In this document: positions 19,806-31,900 of the stretch, in pieces
Position numbering within the stretch: the stretch's first letter is position 1
Layout: each line of letters opens with the position of its first letter
NCBI GenBank assembly: GCA_030849075.1
Contig: JASAOO010003550.1
Coordinates: 1 to 64,000, forward strand
Length of the DNA stretch: 64,000 bases
Reading direction: 5' to 3'
DNA from: Zelonia costaricensis
Taxonomy: Eukaryota > Euglenozoa > Kinetoplastea > Trypanosomatida > Trypanosomatidae
Notes under the pieces: model-generated
What the model was told of the DNA's origin: nothing
What the model saw: only the letters and a program-made list of their open reading frames with translations
Databases searched by the model: none
Made by a program: the position numbers and the translations under genes

Positions 19806-21596
19806 TCACATGCTGCGAGCCAAGTCAGGTCGTGCCGGTGCTGACTGCCCAGCTGTTTGGCGCGGCACCGTCTCGATACTAAAGTCGCGAATGCGGCGCC
19901 CTTTCCCGTCCCGCCCCTTGGACGGCTGGTTCAAGGACACCTCGCGGAGCACTTGCGTAGGGTGCGCCGGTGGAGCGCACGAGCCCGCCGCAACGTGCTG
20001 GACGGCGAGCCGCGTCGCCGCCCGAGAAATGCTGTGGGCAGCCAGGTAGTCGTCCCAGAGAGGGCAGCGAGCGACCAGAAGCAGCGGCACGGCTGCCGGC
20101 GGGGTGGCGGGCGCAACTCCCCGGAAGGTGGAGGGGAGCCGGCTCGAGGAAACGGTGGCATCCGTTTGCCCCTCGTGCGGCTCCGACGAGGAGCGCTCCT
20201 CGCTAAACGTCAAACCCCGGTCGCCGAGCTGCAGTGCCTCGTCCTCCAGCAGGTCATACGGCCGCTCCGCCTTCCGCTGCGTCACGGCGACGCGCGGCGG
20301 CGGCGCGCTGTCGTCGTCCACTGAGTGCGCTTCCTTGACTGTTTCACACTCGGGTCTTGCCGCTGGAGATGCGGCGCCCGGCTCGGCGCTGTCGCTCCGC
20401 GGAACTGTCGGAGTGGGGCTGCGTGCGGACTCAGCGAGGAAGCGGGCCCGCTCCAGCAACTCCCACGGATCGGTGTAGGCCGGAAACCTCTGTGAGAGGA
20501 GCCGCTGCGCACACCACAAGTGCTGGGCCGTCAGCTTGGCGCTGTACTCGGCCCCAGCAACACCGAGGCAGGCGCGAATGGCAGGCACCGCAGAGGCGGT
20601 AGGGCGCAGCGAGGCCGAGACTGACGGCCACGAGGCAAACGGAGGAGGACTGCACCGCGTGGCTGCCGTACCGCCGCCGGACAGCTCAAAGACGCGCAGC
20701 TGCGGCGCCTGCGATGCGTGTGCGAGGCCCTCCAGCACCGCCGTCACCTCGCTCATCGCCTCAGCGTGCCCGACACCCGCCGAGGAAGCCTCACCCCACT
20801 GCCCCTGCGTGTCGACCAGAGCCTGCGTGATGGATTCAAGAAATAGACGCTGCAGCTGGGCAGCGCGCGGACGCGTCAGCACGCCAGAGAGTCCCGCGTC
20901 CTCCTCCGCCGCGCGACACACGGCGGCATCCAGCTCGCACATGCATCGCAGCATGCACTGTTGCAGTGCCAGTGTCAGCTCTGCGTGGAAGCGCGTCAAG
21001 CCATCACTCAAATCGTGCGCGCAGATGGAAGGGCTTAAAGAAAAGTCGGCACGTCGGCTGTCAGGTGACGACATTGACGACTGTAGTGAAGCTGCGGCGT
21101 CTGGAACAGAGAAACGCCGTCCGTGCCGACGCACGGTAGACGAGCCGGTGCGGACATCCGCCTCGGCGCCGCTGCACTCCAGGGACCCTGCCGCATCACG
21201 CGGCGCTGTGGCCGCGGCGCCCACGACGCGGTCACGCACGCTGCGGCGGGCAGAATACAATACGCGCTGCTCCAGTACGCGGGTGAGGCGCAACATATAC
21301 AGCCCCGCCTCCGTCGCCGGATCCGTGCGAGGAGCGCAGCCACAGGGACTCGCGGCGCGCAGCGCGCTCTGCAGCGCATGCGCCACCCTTGCGGAGTCGC
21401 TTTGTGCATCGTCAGCTGGGGCATCCCTTCCGTCACGCCGCGCCGCGAGCGCATCCCCGACGAAGGGGACGGACACCGCCTGCCACACGAAGTGCTCCAG
21501 CGCCTGTGCGAAGCGGTGTGCAGGGTCGGCCGCGACGGCGGCGTCGTAGTCGTCATCGTGCACCAGAAGCGGCGTAGACGACGCAGCGGAGTGCAT
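19806..21596 (-). CDS. Large protein of unknown function
   Basis: 596 residues from the ATG at 21596 (MHSAASSTPLLVHDDDYDA); 26 upstream codons in frame lack an ATG that looks better supported. The N-terminal half is helical in character, with alternating hydrophobic and charged residues (AHRFAQALEHFVWQAVSVPF; FHAELTLALQQCMLRCMCEL; QLQRLFLESITQALVDTQGQ). The C-terminal half is Ser/Pro/Ala-rich and likely disordered, apart from a moderately hydrophobic segment PAAVPLLLVARCPLWDDYL. No domain recognised. GC-rich codon use fits the neighbours, and the opposite-strand frame is Cys/Ser/Arg-rich antisense. I infer a real gene from length and composition alone. Confidence 0.75.
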   Translation of the reverse strand: MHSAASSTPLLVHDDDYDAAVAADPAHRFAQALEHFVWQAVSVPFVGDALAARRDGRDAPADDAQSDSARVAHALQSALRAASPCGCAPRTDPATEAGLYMLRLTRVLEQRVLYSARRSVRDRVVGAAATAPRDAAGSLECSGAEADVRTGSSTVRRHGRRFSVPDAAASLQSSMSSPDSRRADFSLSPSICAHDLSDGLTRFHAELTLALQQCMLRCMCELDAAVCRAAEEDAGLSGVLTRPRAAQLQRLFLESITQALVDTQGQWGEASSAGVGHAEAMSEVTAVLEGLAHASQAPQLRVFELSGGGTAATRCSPPPFASWPSVSASLRPTASAVPAIRACLGVAGAEYSAKLTAQHLWCAQRLLSQRFPAYTDPWELLERARFLAESARSPTPTVPRSDSAEPGAASPAARPECETVKEAHSVDDDSAPPPRVAVTQRKAERPYDLLEDEALQLGDRGLTFSEERSSSEPHEGQTDATVSSSRLPSTFRGVAPATPPAAVPLLLVARCPLWDDYLAAHSISRAATRLAVQHVAAGSCAPPAHPTQVLREVSLNQPSKGRDGKGRRIRDFSIETVPRQTAGQSAPARPDLARSM

Positions 21597-22357
21597 GAGG
21601 CGGCGCGTCAGACTACGGCAAGCGATGGCGCGCGGTACGCTCAAGTGGGTATTTGAAACGTGGAGCAAGCGCACTGTGAAGAGTGGGTCCTATTAGATGG
21701 GGACAACGTGACACAGAATGGGTTGCGCGTGAGAGTAATGCGAGTGTCGCAGACCGCAGAGAGCAGGGGGGAAGGAGAGGAAGTGAAAGGAGTCACCTAG
21801 CTTTAAATGATAAAACAGTAGCGCGTGAGCACTGGAGGCGAACGGCAGGGGCACCTCACAGACTTCCCTCCCCCTCCTCTCCTGTGCGCCGGAAATGCTG
21901 AAGAAGGAGCCCAACGAAGAGACGGCATTGAGCCTCCTCATCACGGCCGCGTCTAGGCGAGGAGCGCGACAAGCCCTATCCAGCCCAATGCAATGCTTCA
22001 CTACTGTGCAGGTATGCAGATACCTCTGGCAGGCAAGCCCCACAAGAAAGACAAGAGTTGTTTGCTTTTCTGCTTTGCATTCGAGTCGCGCCAAGTTCGC
22101 GCTCCTCGAGTCCTGTTTCACCGGCAATGGAAGCGCCTACGGCAAGCAGCAGCGTTTGCGTACCTCAACACACTCTAGTCCTGCGACGATGCAAGTCAGG
22201 ATCAACACACCATGACCACCGGCCACGAAACGAGCAGCGCGTCTCACGGCAACGTACGCAGCACACACACACAGACACGCAGTTTCTCATACAGGACGAA
22301 CGGCTTCGCCCTCGTGCGCTCTCGGTGTAGCGCCGTTGAGAGTGTGCGAACTCCCTC
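21597..22357. other. Inter-genic stretch (UTRs)
   Basis: No supported gene. Short CA tract at about 22263-22280. Forms the 3' UTR of the U2B''-like gene and the 5' UTR of the preceding unknown gene. Confidence 0.55.
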
Positions 22358-22702
22358 TCACTCCTTTTTTTGCAGAGTGCGCAGGCGCTTCCTCTCTCGC
22401 GCCAGGTCGCGGCGGCGGCGCTCCGCCGGGTCTACGCAGAAGGACTGATTCTGTGCGTAGAAGGCCTGAATCTGCCGGCCGTAAAAGACGCGGTCGTGCA
22501 GCGAGCGCCGCGCCGTTGTTGCAGTGCCGACATCGGCGAAGACGACGAAGGCTTGCCCGTAGAGGTCCTTTGACTTGCTATACAGCACCGCCTTCACAGG
22601 GCCAAACTGCGTGCAGTAGAGATACAAGGCACGGCGTACCTCGTTCGCGGACGACTTGTCTGGAAGCCCGCGAATGTACAGCGTCTGCTTCGGCTCTTCC
22701 AT
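22358..22702 (-). CDS. U2 snRNP protein U2B''/U1A-type RRM protein
   Basis: 114 residues from the ATG at 22702 ([14 protein letters not shown]); the codon that opens the frame at 22723 is GTG and is rejected. A single RRM fills the protein: RNP2 is LYIRGLP (about 8-14) and RNP1 is YGQAFVVF (about 47-54), with the family-typical [16 protein letters not shown] loop between them. These details match the N-terminal RRM of U1A/U2B'' (LYIxxL ... RGQAFVIF). The C-terminus is basic ([19 protein letters not shown]). Kinetoplastid U2B'' is of this small single-RRM size and works in the U2 snRNP with U2A', acting in trans-splicing and the rare cis-splicing. Nuclear location is expected. Confidence 0.9.
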   Translation of the reverse strand: MEEPKQTLYIRGLPDKSSANEVRRALYLYCTQFGPVKAVLYSKSKDLYGQAFVVFADVGTATTARRSLHDRVFYGRQIQAFYAQNQSFCVDPAERRRRDLARERKRLRTLQKKE

Positions 22703-24055
22703 TATTTCATCAAAAGCGTGCACCGTTCAGATCGTGTGCGTGTGTACCGGGGGAGAGGGGGGGCGGTTGTGGGTGCGCTCTATGATACAAGCTAAACAAG
22801 CACAGACGAGGGCGGCGGCAGCGCGTTATGTTAATCGTGAACAAGACACCCGCGCAAGAGACAAGCAAGCCCTTTGTACAGACCAAGCTGTGGGGTGAAG
22901 ACGGAGGCGATGGTGACGGAAAGAAGCCTTGGAGCAGGGGATGCTGAAAACCGACGCTGCGCATCAAAGCAAGCCGGAGTCTGAGAGACAGGCGGCGCGT
23001 TAGCGGCGGAGCACCCGGGCACCTGGTAGCGACGGGCACTCCAGAAGTTGCGTAGACGATGAAGCGAGGCTTGGAAAACGGCGTGCTTTGCCGCGTGCAC
23101 ATTTGAGTGCGCCCAGGTCGCTCTCCTCGCATCGACTGCTCGACGAGGCGAAAACGCGGTATAACCACGGCTGCCGCCGTACGCGCATTTCCTTTTTCGT
23201 GGACAATTCTCGATTATTCTCACTTTTTTCTTTATCTGGTGGCCCTTCCCCCTCGTGTCACGCCCTAAACACCGAAGCAGGTGTCAGGAAGCCGCGCCTG
23301 CCCTATTCACACAAGAGGGGGTGGGGGCATTTAGTCTGAGCGCGGCACGAATCGACGACCGCTTCGATAAGCACAACAGGAAAAAAGAAGAGAGAGACTG
23401 AGACGAAGCTAACAGAAAAGCCTGCGCCTCAACTGTGCAGAGACAAGGAGGATCAACTGGTCCCCTGGAGTGTGAGCAAGGGAGGTGGAAAACAAGAGGT
23501 GCGCCGTTAGCGTGGACACCCTAACCGACTGACAAGACACCTCCGTCACAGAAGAAACAAAAGGAGAACAGAGCCCCTGGCGTCTGAAAGAGACGCCTTC
23601 AACGGAAGGCCTGGAACAAATGAAGATGGAAACCGAGTTCCGCGTAAACCAGTCTGGTAACAAAAAGCCGGGGAAGAAAGAAAATGCCGGCGGGGGATGG
23701 CAAGGGTTGTGACGAGAGGGACTGAAGAACCGAGAAGCAGCATCAGTGTGCGGCTTGGAGAGGAAACACACACACACACATAGAGCGAGGCTGCCATGTC
23801 GGAGCCGCTATCCCTCTCGCTCGATCTGCCGCGACGATCCCTTCTTGCTCCTCATTTCCGTCCGCTGCTTACCACACCACGCCTTCTGGCACGCGCTGGC
23901 TAGTACCAAAGACAGAAGAAAGAAAAAGACAGGAGAGAAATAGGGAAGGCCCGCGCACGCTGCTCACTCTTGGACCGCACTGCCGCCTCGACGCCAGGTC
24001 CACTGAGCGTGGTGGCGGGAAGCGCGTCGGCAACCATCAGGCACTCCGGAGTGTC
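22703..24055. other. 1.35-kb inter-genic stretch
   Basis: No supported gene. The region directly upstream of the U2B'' start holds G/A runs on the plus strand (22748-22762), meaning C/T in the transcript. A CA tract lies at 23767-23780. Confidence 0.55.
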
Positions 24056-25420
24056 CTAGCGCTGCGAAACCAGGCAGCCGTTCACGTACGTCTGCACAAT
24101 GTTGTGTGGGGCCACATTGTACACAATCTTCTGGAAGATATCCTCAAGCGTATCGATGCCGTCGAACACCATCAAGCTGCTTTCAGGCAGCGTCGTGTCG
24201 ATGACCAGAGCATCGAAGTGGTAGCCAGGAGCGATGCGGCCGATCTTGAGGTCGAGAGAGGTGCCACCGTTCGCGGTAGCCACAAAGAAGGCCTCCACGC
24301 AGCTGACCCGCACGGCGTCCTGTCGGCTGCGCTCCTCGGCGGCGAGAGACGGGTCAGTGCCCGTCTCCAGCATGCGGCTCGAGGCGAGCGCACACCGGCA
24401 TGCGTCGAAGAGCGAGGCGCTGGGACCGCCGGAGATGTCGGTACCCATTCCGACGTGCACGCCCATGTTCAACGCCTTGTGCAGCGGGAAAACGGCGCCA
24501 GAGAAGTAGATGTTCGACAAAGGGCAGTGGCCGACAGCCGCGCCGCGCTCCTTGACCAGCTGCATATCCTCCGTGGAGAGGTAGTTGGAGTGCGCCAGCA
24601 CCGTGCGCCGCGTCATGAGGCCAAAGTCGTCCAGCGCAAAGGCGTCGTGCTTGTCGTAGCGCTGGATCACGTACTTGTGCTCCCAGTCGCTCTCCGAGCA
24701 GTGCGTCTGAATGTGGCAGTTGTACTTCTTTGCCAGCTCACCCAGCCCGCGCAACGCCTCGTCGGTGCAGCTTGGAATGAAGCGCGGAATCACGGACGGA
24801 AGCACGAGCCCACTGGCGTTCCCCGGCAGCGCGCGCACCTGCTGCACAAAGGCCTCCGACTGCGAAATCGCGTCCTGTGCGGAGGCATCACGGTAGTACT
24901 CGGGGCACTGCTCCGCAAAGTCCATCGCCACGCGGCCCACCACGGCGCGCTGACCCTTCTCAAGACAGATGCGCGCCAGCAGCACGCTGGCCTCGAGGTG
25001 AATCGTCGCGAAGTATGCCACCGTTGTCGTGCCGTTCGCCAGCAGCGCGGAGACAAGGGAGGTGTACGACTTCTTCGCGAAGTCGATGTCCTTGTAGCGC
25101 GCCTCCAGCGGGAACGTGTACTTCTGCAGCCACACCTCCAGGCTCTTGTCGAGCGCCATGCCGAGCTGCGGCCACTGCGGGGCGTGGACATGCAGATCGA
25201 TGAGGCCGGGAATCAGGTACTGCCCCGGCTTCAGGCGCGTCACGTGGCCGGCCGCCGACACCGCCTCAAGTGCGCTCGCATACGCCTCCGCGTCTTTGGC
25301 GGGGTCAATCACCGACTCGATCGTCCCATCCCGCACCACAACGAGGGCGTCGACAATAATGTTGAGCGTGTTCCGGTCCGGCGTCTCGAAGACGGTGCCG
25401 ACAAAGGCCTGAAGCGACAT
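24056..25420 (-). CDS. GDA: Guanine deaminase
   Basis: 454 residues from the ATG at 25420 (MSLQAFVGTVFETPD), the same length as I recall for human guanine deaminase; a 38-codon upstream extension is polypyrimidine-derived and excluded. It belongs to the amidohydrolase superfamily and converts guanine to xanthine in purine salvage. Metal ligands are visible: HxH in LIDLHVHAP (His77, His79), His240 in QTHCSE, His277 in LAHSNYL and Asp328 in GMGTDISGG. The PGLIDLH and GHCPLSN motifs and a C-terminal GRIAPGYHFDALVID segment complete the normal family layout. All catalytic residues are present. Purine salvage matters here because trypanosomatids cannot make purines de novo (established knowledge). 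Confidence 0.96.
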   Translation of the reverse strand: MSLQAFVGTVFETPDRNTLNIIVDALVVVRDGTIESVIDPAKDAEAYASALEAVSAAGHVTRLKPGQYLIPGLIDLHVHAPQWPQLGMALDKSLEVWLQKYTFPLEARYKDIDFAKKSYTSLVSALLANGTTTVAYFATIHLEASVLLARICLEKGQRAVVGRVAMDFAEQCPEYYRDASAQDAISQSEAFVQQVRALPGNASGLVLPSVIPRFIPSCTDEALRGLGELAKKYNCHIQTHCSESDWEHKYVIQRYDKHDAFALDDFGLMTRRTVLAHSNYLSTEDMQLVKERGAAVGHCPLSNIYFSGAVFPLHKALNMGVHVGMGTDISGGPSASLFDACRCALASSRMLETGTDPSLAAEERSRQDAVRVSCVEAFFVATANGGTSLDLKIGRIAPGYHFDALVIDTTLPESSLMVFDGIDTLEDIFQKIVYNVAPHNIVQTYVNGCLVSQR

Positions 25421-28400
25421 TCCCAACGTCAGCAGAGGGCGTGGAGAGAGGAAAGGGGGTTGGGGCGTGACAAGCGGAAAGTGGTTTCTTTTTTGTTGTT
25501 GGGCGAATGCGAACAGCGGTGAGAGAAGAGCCAAGAAAACAAAAATGGAGCAGTGGCGGAAGCGCGTTGACCAGGTGCGCTGTCGTGTTGCGAAGGCGAG
25601 AAAGGAGAGTGGGGCGACACAGTAGCGGTCGAGTAGAGAGGAAAGGGTGGGGGCAAAAGGCGATGAGAGATGAGGTCACAGATGCGATCAAGAGGCCAGT
25701 CGGCACAGTGGCGAGAAGTCGACGTGAAGCGCTTTTTTTTTTTTGCTCGATCTGAAGCGGGGCAAACGCAAAAGCGCCAGCGCTAGCAGAAGCCTCTGAA
25801 AACGCACTCCACCAGCATAGGCACGCGCGACAGCTTAGCTGCTCCAGAAGGCTTGCATTGGCGCATGCACCTAAGATTGCTATACCACGTGACGCAGGGA
25901 GAAAATGACTGTCAGCGGGGGTGAGGGAAGGGGGCAAGCCCATCACCACAACTGCTTCTACACCCGCAGCTTCTCGACGACAGAGCGGGCTCTTGTAGAT
26001 TGGCTAGTTAAGAACAGCCCATGCCTTGAGTCGCTCCTCCCTTGCTCGTGCTTGTCCCTGCGCTCGGCTTCCTCGTGGCACTTTTCTTTTTCTTTCTTTG
26101 AGAGGGTTGTTGTTGTTGGCAAGAGCGTCTTTCTGCGTTGCAGGGAAGTGATGGGCACTTTACCGCAGCTAAAAGGAAAAATTTGAAGAGGGGGAAAGTG
26201 AACTTGGCAGACTCATCGCCGGTGCAATGACTTCTTCTCCGTCTCTATTGTTGTTGTGCACGCGGGCGTCTGGTCGCTCCGTGATCTTTTTTTTTTTTTG
26301 GCCGTTGTGTTGCCTTGGTGTGTGTGTCTGTGTGTCGGTTAGAAAAAGCGGGAGAAGTTGACGTGAAGGAGCGAAAAGAGAGAGTTTCAAGGCTTGCTGG
26401 ACTCGAGGGCAGCCGAGAAGACGAGATCAAAAGGGCGACGTCGGAGACGAGGTCGGAAGTGGAAAAAAAAATGGAGAGTTGAAGAGTAGTCGTGGAGGGA
26501 CAGGTACAGCAAGGACGCAAACGGAGTGGAAGGACGGAACACCTGATTGTGGGCGGTTGCTTTTCACACTACACACACGCACGTAAAATCGCATGCGCAC
26601 ACGCACACTCACACACACGTTGGCATAAAGACGGTGACACGTGTGTGTACGCCAGTTGTGTCTGCGAGGCAGAGAGCATAAGCAGGACAGCACAGGGCAC
26701 AAACTCGGCAAACGCAACAAAGAGGGCAAGCGTGAGGAAGAGAGACACGCGAGAGAACGTATGCGCAACCGTGGGTGGGCGCCGAACGGAGGGGGGTATG
26801 GCTGAAAAAAAACAGAAGGTGGTGAAAAGACAACAAGCTGGCCAACAGAGATGCCAGAGCAGCAGCAGTAGGAAAAGAAAGAAAGAGAAGAGAGCCGACA
26901 GAGCTCAGAAGAAAAAAGGGGAGAAAAAAGGAGCTTGCTTTTCGTGGCGGAGGAAGGGGAGAAAGCAAAACATGGCAGCGTTGAGCGTTGGGGTTAGTTG
27001 ACAAAGTGGGTCACTCTCTCTGGGGTGCGGGTCTGAGCTCCGATCCACTCCACGGGAAGAAGGGAAAGTAGGTGTCCCTGCGGTGTCATTTGTAGTCCTA
27101 GGTTCTTCGCCACGGTGTAGGGCGATCCACGGAGATAACTGAATCACACTGGAGAAGGACTCTGGACACACACCACACAGGTAGACAGGAAAGTGAGTGG
27201 TGAAACATGCATGCCGAACAGAGGAAAACAGAACACAATTTTTTGTCTGTGGCTCCTTTTGACTACGTGTTCCGCTACGAAACTCCTTCATGGACGGCCA
27301 CGACACGCACCCCACGGCGCCGACACACCCAAGCATACGCTCAAAGACACCTACGCAAACAGATGTAGAAGGACATCTGCGCACACAAAACAAAAACAAT
27401 CACCAAGCAGCGGACAAATGACAGCAAAGACTGAACGACAGAAGGGAGGAAAAACACACACTTCACCTCTGCATTCTGACAAAACAAAGGAGGAAAAGAG
27501 CTGGTTAACGGTTGCCTTTGTGTGCACGTCCCGCGGAGAGGAGCGGCACTCTTCGGTCAACGTACAGGCCGCCAACGTTGGCAAAAACCCAAAGCCGCAT
27601 TGGTACCGCCGCCGTCACACAGACACATACACACACACACACATGCACATGCACATGCGCACACATGCACCCGTGTTCAGACGCGCGCAAACACGTTGGT
27701 GCACCCACACCGGTCTTTGCTTGTCCTGTGGAACTCCAGTGTGTGAGTTATACGGTCAAACCGACAACGCTTGGAAAGTGCCAGGACAAGGAAAAAGAAA
27801 AGGGATGAGGGAAAGAAGACAACGCACATCACGAGCAAACGAGAAACAGACAAGAAACAAACGACGAGTGCAGCGGTGTAGAGTGGTGGGGAAAAAAAAA
27901 GGAGCTCAATTATGTGCATGCGCCTTTCCGTGCACAACTTGCAGCGCCACTTCTTTCTTTTTTGATCGAACTCAGGGACTCAAAGAAGGACTTGCGCGTT
28001 TGTGAGCGAAAAAAAGCGAGACGGTGTGCGCCGGTGAAGGTTATTGGGTGCCAGCGAGCGCTCCTTGCTACACCCCATCAGCTCCCCCCGCGCGTCTCGC
28101 GGCGCAGCGGCAAGGCCAAAAAGAGATGAGGTTTCTGAGATGACGAAGACACAACATGGAAACAACAAAAAGAGGCACCCAGCCGTGGTTTGACTCTCCG
28201 CCAAAAAGAGTTCATACTACCAGTGCACTAGACGGCGCCTACGCTACAAGGAAAAAGACACTTTTTTTTTTGGCGCCTCACTTGCCCAGAGAGAAAAAAA
28301 GGTGCCGGGCTGCACGCGCCCTCTGAGACCACAGGCAGGCGACCGATGAAGCCAGCTGACCAGCCGTGTTTCTTCTCTTGCATAGAAGCGCACCAGACGC

Positions 28401-28421
28401 GGAAGCGCGCACACATTGCCT
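25421..28421. other. 3.0-kb gene-free stretch
   Basis: No supported gene. Notable content: a pyrimidine-rich transcript tract just upstream of the deaminase start (opposite 25440-25460); T-runs on the plus strand at about 25733-25744, 26287-26299 and 28261-28271 (A-runs in the transcript); many small CA/GT tracts, longest at 27616-27668. Most is presumably the 3' UTR of the cytochrome b5-like gene at 28422-28937. Confidence 0.55.
27616..27668. repeat. Imperfect CA/CATG microsatellite
   Basis: A run of CA dinucleotides with interspersed TG (acacacatgcacatgcacat) lies in the long gene-free stretch; no coding role seen. Confidence 0.8.
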
Positions 28422-28937
28422 CTATCGCACCGGCTGAGGATAGGCCCCGCAGTCGGAGCGACGATACTGCTGGTCCGGTGTCACGGTCGTGCTGGCGTAT
28501 GTGTCTACTGTGCGCGTGTGACTCTCTTCCCGCCCACGGATGTGGGTACACGAAACTCCAGGGGCAGGCGCACGAGGCAGTCCCGCGACCGCGGAGGTGC
28601 AAAGCTGGGCAGACACCTCCGACGCCGGGTTGCGCGGAGGGAAGAGGCGCAGCGCCACCTCCGGTGTGATTTCACCAACCTTGCGGTCGTCCCATTCCGT
28701 GCGGGCGTAGCGGCTGTGAAAGGCGTAGTCGGATTCGCAGTTTCGCGTCCCGCCGCCACGGCGCAGGATGGCGGCCTCGCCGCCGGGGTGTGAACCCAGG
28801 ACCCCGGTTACGTCGTACACAGAGTTGCCAGAGACGATCCAAAGTGAGCGCCTCGTGTTGTGCAGCCGCACCTCCTCCTCACTCAGGACGGGCCACCGTT
28901 TCCTTAGTCCGCTCAAGATGAGCAGATCGTTTAACAT
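28422..28937 (-). CDS. Cytochrome b5-like heme-binding protein, copy 1
   Basis: 171 residues from the ATG at 28937 (MLNDLLILSGLRKRWPVLSE); upstream in-frame codons are Phe/Thr-rich UTR sequence. Residues about 16-90 form a cytochrome b5 heme/steroid-binding domain: SLWIVSGNSVYDVTGVL, then the first axial ligand His50 in HPGG and the second ligand His74 in FHSRYA. Residues beyond about 100 are low-complexity and poorly conserved with copy 2. There is no C-terminal membrane anchor and no fused desaturase or reductase, so the electron-transfer partner is unknown. The paralogue at 32246-32776 has both histidines at the same residue numbers. Confidence 0.9.
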   Translation of the reverse strand: MLNDLLILSGLRKRWPVLSEEEVRLHNTRRSLWIVSGNSVYDVTGVLGSHPGGEAAILRRGGGTRNCESDYAFHSRYARTEWDDRKVGEITPEVALRLFPPRNPASEVSAQLCTSAVAGLPRAPAPGVSCTHIRGREESHTRTVDTYASTTVTPDQQYRRSDCGAYPQPVR

Positions 28938-31900
28938 CTCTCTGCAGCAAAACGGACGAAGGAGAGTTGTGAAAAAAAAGATGAAAGATGAACGTTGTAC
29001 CGCCGCCTGCGTGCGTGCGCCCAGCAGGCGGGTCGACCGGTGCAAGGCCGAGACAGTTGAGTGTCACAACGCACAAGAGAGTGTCTGAAAAACGGCTTAA
29101 GAGGGTAAGGAGGACAATTTTGAACCGGTTGGAGGGCGAGCTTGCAGAGTGTGTGCCGGCGCGCGCCAGCGCGGCAGCAAACCCAGTGAAACGGGAAGTG
29201 CGCCGAAGATAAGCTGGCACTCTGCACTTGTATCGCAAAGAGAATGTGGCGCCTACGCCGACACAAAAAAAAGTGACAGCGAGAGGCGAGAAAAGCGAGT
29301 CAAAACAAAACGGAGGCAAAGAAGAAAAACAAGCACAGGCTGAAAGAAGGAGGAGCTAGAACTGAACGTGTACCTCAGTGGGCGGAGATACGTGTTCCGT
29401 CGACTCACGGAAAGAAACGGCAGCACCCAGAAGCCCTGATCGTGCTCACCGACGCGCTCTCTCTGATCTACGCAGGCGGCAGCGTTGACACGGAGAGGCG
29501 GCACGCTTGAACGCGAGCTAGATCAAGCCTATATGCCGAGGAGCGCAGACACTGCGGGGCACAGAAAGTGCTCATGCAACCAGGGGGTGAAAAAGAAGCG
29601 CGGATATGCAAGATGTTCGCGCGCGCGTGTAGTTGTGGGTACGCGTGTGGGTGTGGGCAGCAACGCAATCGCAAGTGGAGCCGAAAAGGGGGTCGAAAGG
29701 GACGCAGAGAGAGTGAAGGATAGTAGGCACATCTGTCATCATGCTCGGCCGCATAGCACAGCTTGCTGATGATCAGCAGTGACTTGCAGAGAACGTGGGT
29801 TCGAAGACTCATCTTCTCGTTTTGGCACAGCTGCCACGTCGCGTTTACGCCTGCGCACGCAGCTCTCGATCGGTCGCGCAGACTCCTCTCGGATTGGGGC
29901 TTTTGCCGTGCCCACGTGTGCGTTGCGCAACTCGCAAACCTGGCTGGGGGGGGGGGGGCTAGACTCCCATGTGACACCGCAGAGAGAGACGCGGACGTCG
30001 TGTGCCGCCCTGTTAGTCACAGGAACGTCTGGTCCTGCTACCGCAATTTTCCGGCTTGCTTTGGATCTTGTGAGTCCTGGCGGGCAGGTGATGACGACGC
30101 CACGAGAGATGCAGCGAATGTGCACAGAAGCTGGAGAAGCACACAAGCAGTGGTGCTCGCCTGGGTGAGATGAAAACACAACGAGAGAAGGACAGACGTC
30201 GGACAAGGGGGCGGAAGAAAACGAGATATCAAAACGCCATACACCGGAGAAGAAGAACGAAACGCAGAAGGGCTAATTGCTAAGAGAGGGCACGAAGCAG
30301 GCACCACATATGGGGGCCGAGGCGAAAAAAAAGCCAAAAACCACACCACCACACTAACGCCAAATTCGGAAGAGAAGAAAACCTGAAGTATGAAACGCAC
30401 ACGATCACGTGACAAAAGAGGACGAGAGCGAGACTGCGGGCATGCGGCCTGTCGAGAGAAGGTGAAAAGTAAGAGAGGCATGCAAAGTGAAAGACCGCTT
30501 TGCGTATGAGAAGAGACGGAAACGTCCAACGCGGTGCTGCGAAGAAAAGGGTCATGCACCAGACAGGCGTTGGAGTCTTGCGCTTTCTTCAAGCATGGCA
30601 GCAACGAAGTTCCATGAAAACGAGAAGGGGGCAGAGTGCTTGTGGGCACAAACTTCAGGATCACAGCATCGATTCCTCCCTCATGTACCTCCAGCCACTC
30701 ACATTACAGCTCTCAATCGTGCCGCACAGCTGCGGTCACGAGCAGCGGAAAAGGTGGCGACTGGGCAGAGGTGCTTGCTGGGGCCACGTTTCTATTTCCA
30801 ACAGCACGCAGCCCTCCGCAAACGCCCGCCCTGTCGAGGCGAGGAGAAAGCAAAAGAAGAAAAGAAGATGCGAGCCCATTAGCGAGGCAGCTGCGGGGGG
30901 GGGGGGGAAGAGGCGGGCCTCGACTCAGACCCGCGTCGTGCTCTCCCCTTTCCTCACATCCCGCGCGCGTCATACTCAGAGCACTGAAACTAGGAGGAAC
31001 AAGAGGGACGCAAACGCTTGACCAACGTCGGGCAAAAACACAAGAAAAACACAACCGTTTCCTCACATCTTTTTTTTTTTTTGAGCTGGGGCTCCACATA
31101 GCCAACAAAGTGACAATCAAAAAAGATAAATCCTCATCATCCAGGAGAGAAGAAAGGGGAAAGAGAAAAAGCGGAAAGCAAAAGTAGGCAAGAGCCAACA
31201 GCGAGAGAAGACACCTAGGTGACGAGTCGCATGAGGTCGAAAAGGGAGTGATGAAAATGCGTAGCGGCGTCAGACAAAGCTCCGCCGCAGGAGCTGCAGA
31301 GTGACGTGCTCGGAACTGGAGGGCAGGAGAGGAAAGCGAAGAGTAGGTAGAGGCGTCATGCGCGTAACTTTCTCCCTGCTCATTCTGTCACTGCGGGCGA
31401 AAAAAAAGACGAGAGTGGGAAAGCGTTCAAGACGTGAAAGGTGGGAAATACAGGTGTTGGCCTATGCCGTCGCTGTCTCGGGCTCAATAGCCAGCTTCCC
31501 TGTTTCCGCTGTTGCGCTTTAGGTGGTGCCGCTGAGACGGAGCATTCGTGTCAGCACTGCGCCGCAAGGAAAAACCAGACGCATCCTAAACGACAATGAC
31601 TGCCAAGAGGCGCTGCTCCGACAGGGAACGGAAACAGACCACTACTCCAAAGCATGCGCGAGCTCCAGCTGTGTTTTGCGTTTCCGGCAACCTCCTCAAC
31701 AGCAGCCGCGGTGGTAGGTGTGGAAGAGGAGCAGAGAGGTACAACAGGAGCGAGGGTGTGTAGTTCTTTGGTGTTTGAAAGCGTCACGGCAGGAAACACA
31801 AGGGAAGAAAACAGAAAAAAAGGAGCCAAGCGACGGCAAAGAACAGAAAAAGAGAGAGAGAGCTACCTAAGCCGAAGTAAGATACGTAAGTTGCAGTACC

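Noticed and set aside
24104..25522. 472-codon plus-strand frame
   Set aside because: Antisense of guanine deaminase, which has intact catalytic motifs.
25421..25534. 38-codon N-terminal extension of guanine deaminase
   Set aside because: Phe/Pro/Leu-rich translation of the pyrimidine tract; the internal ATG gives the normal 454-residue length.
29795..29820. B-box-like GGGTTCGAAG on the plus strand
   Set aside because: T stem does not pair (GTGGG against ACTCA), so no tRNA.
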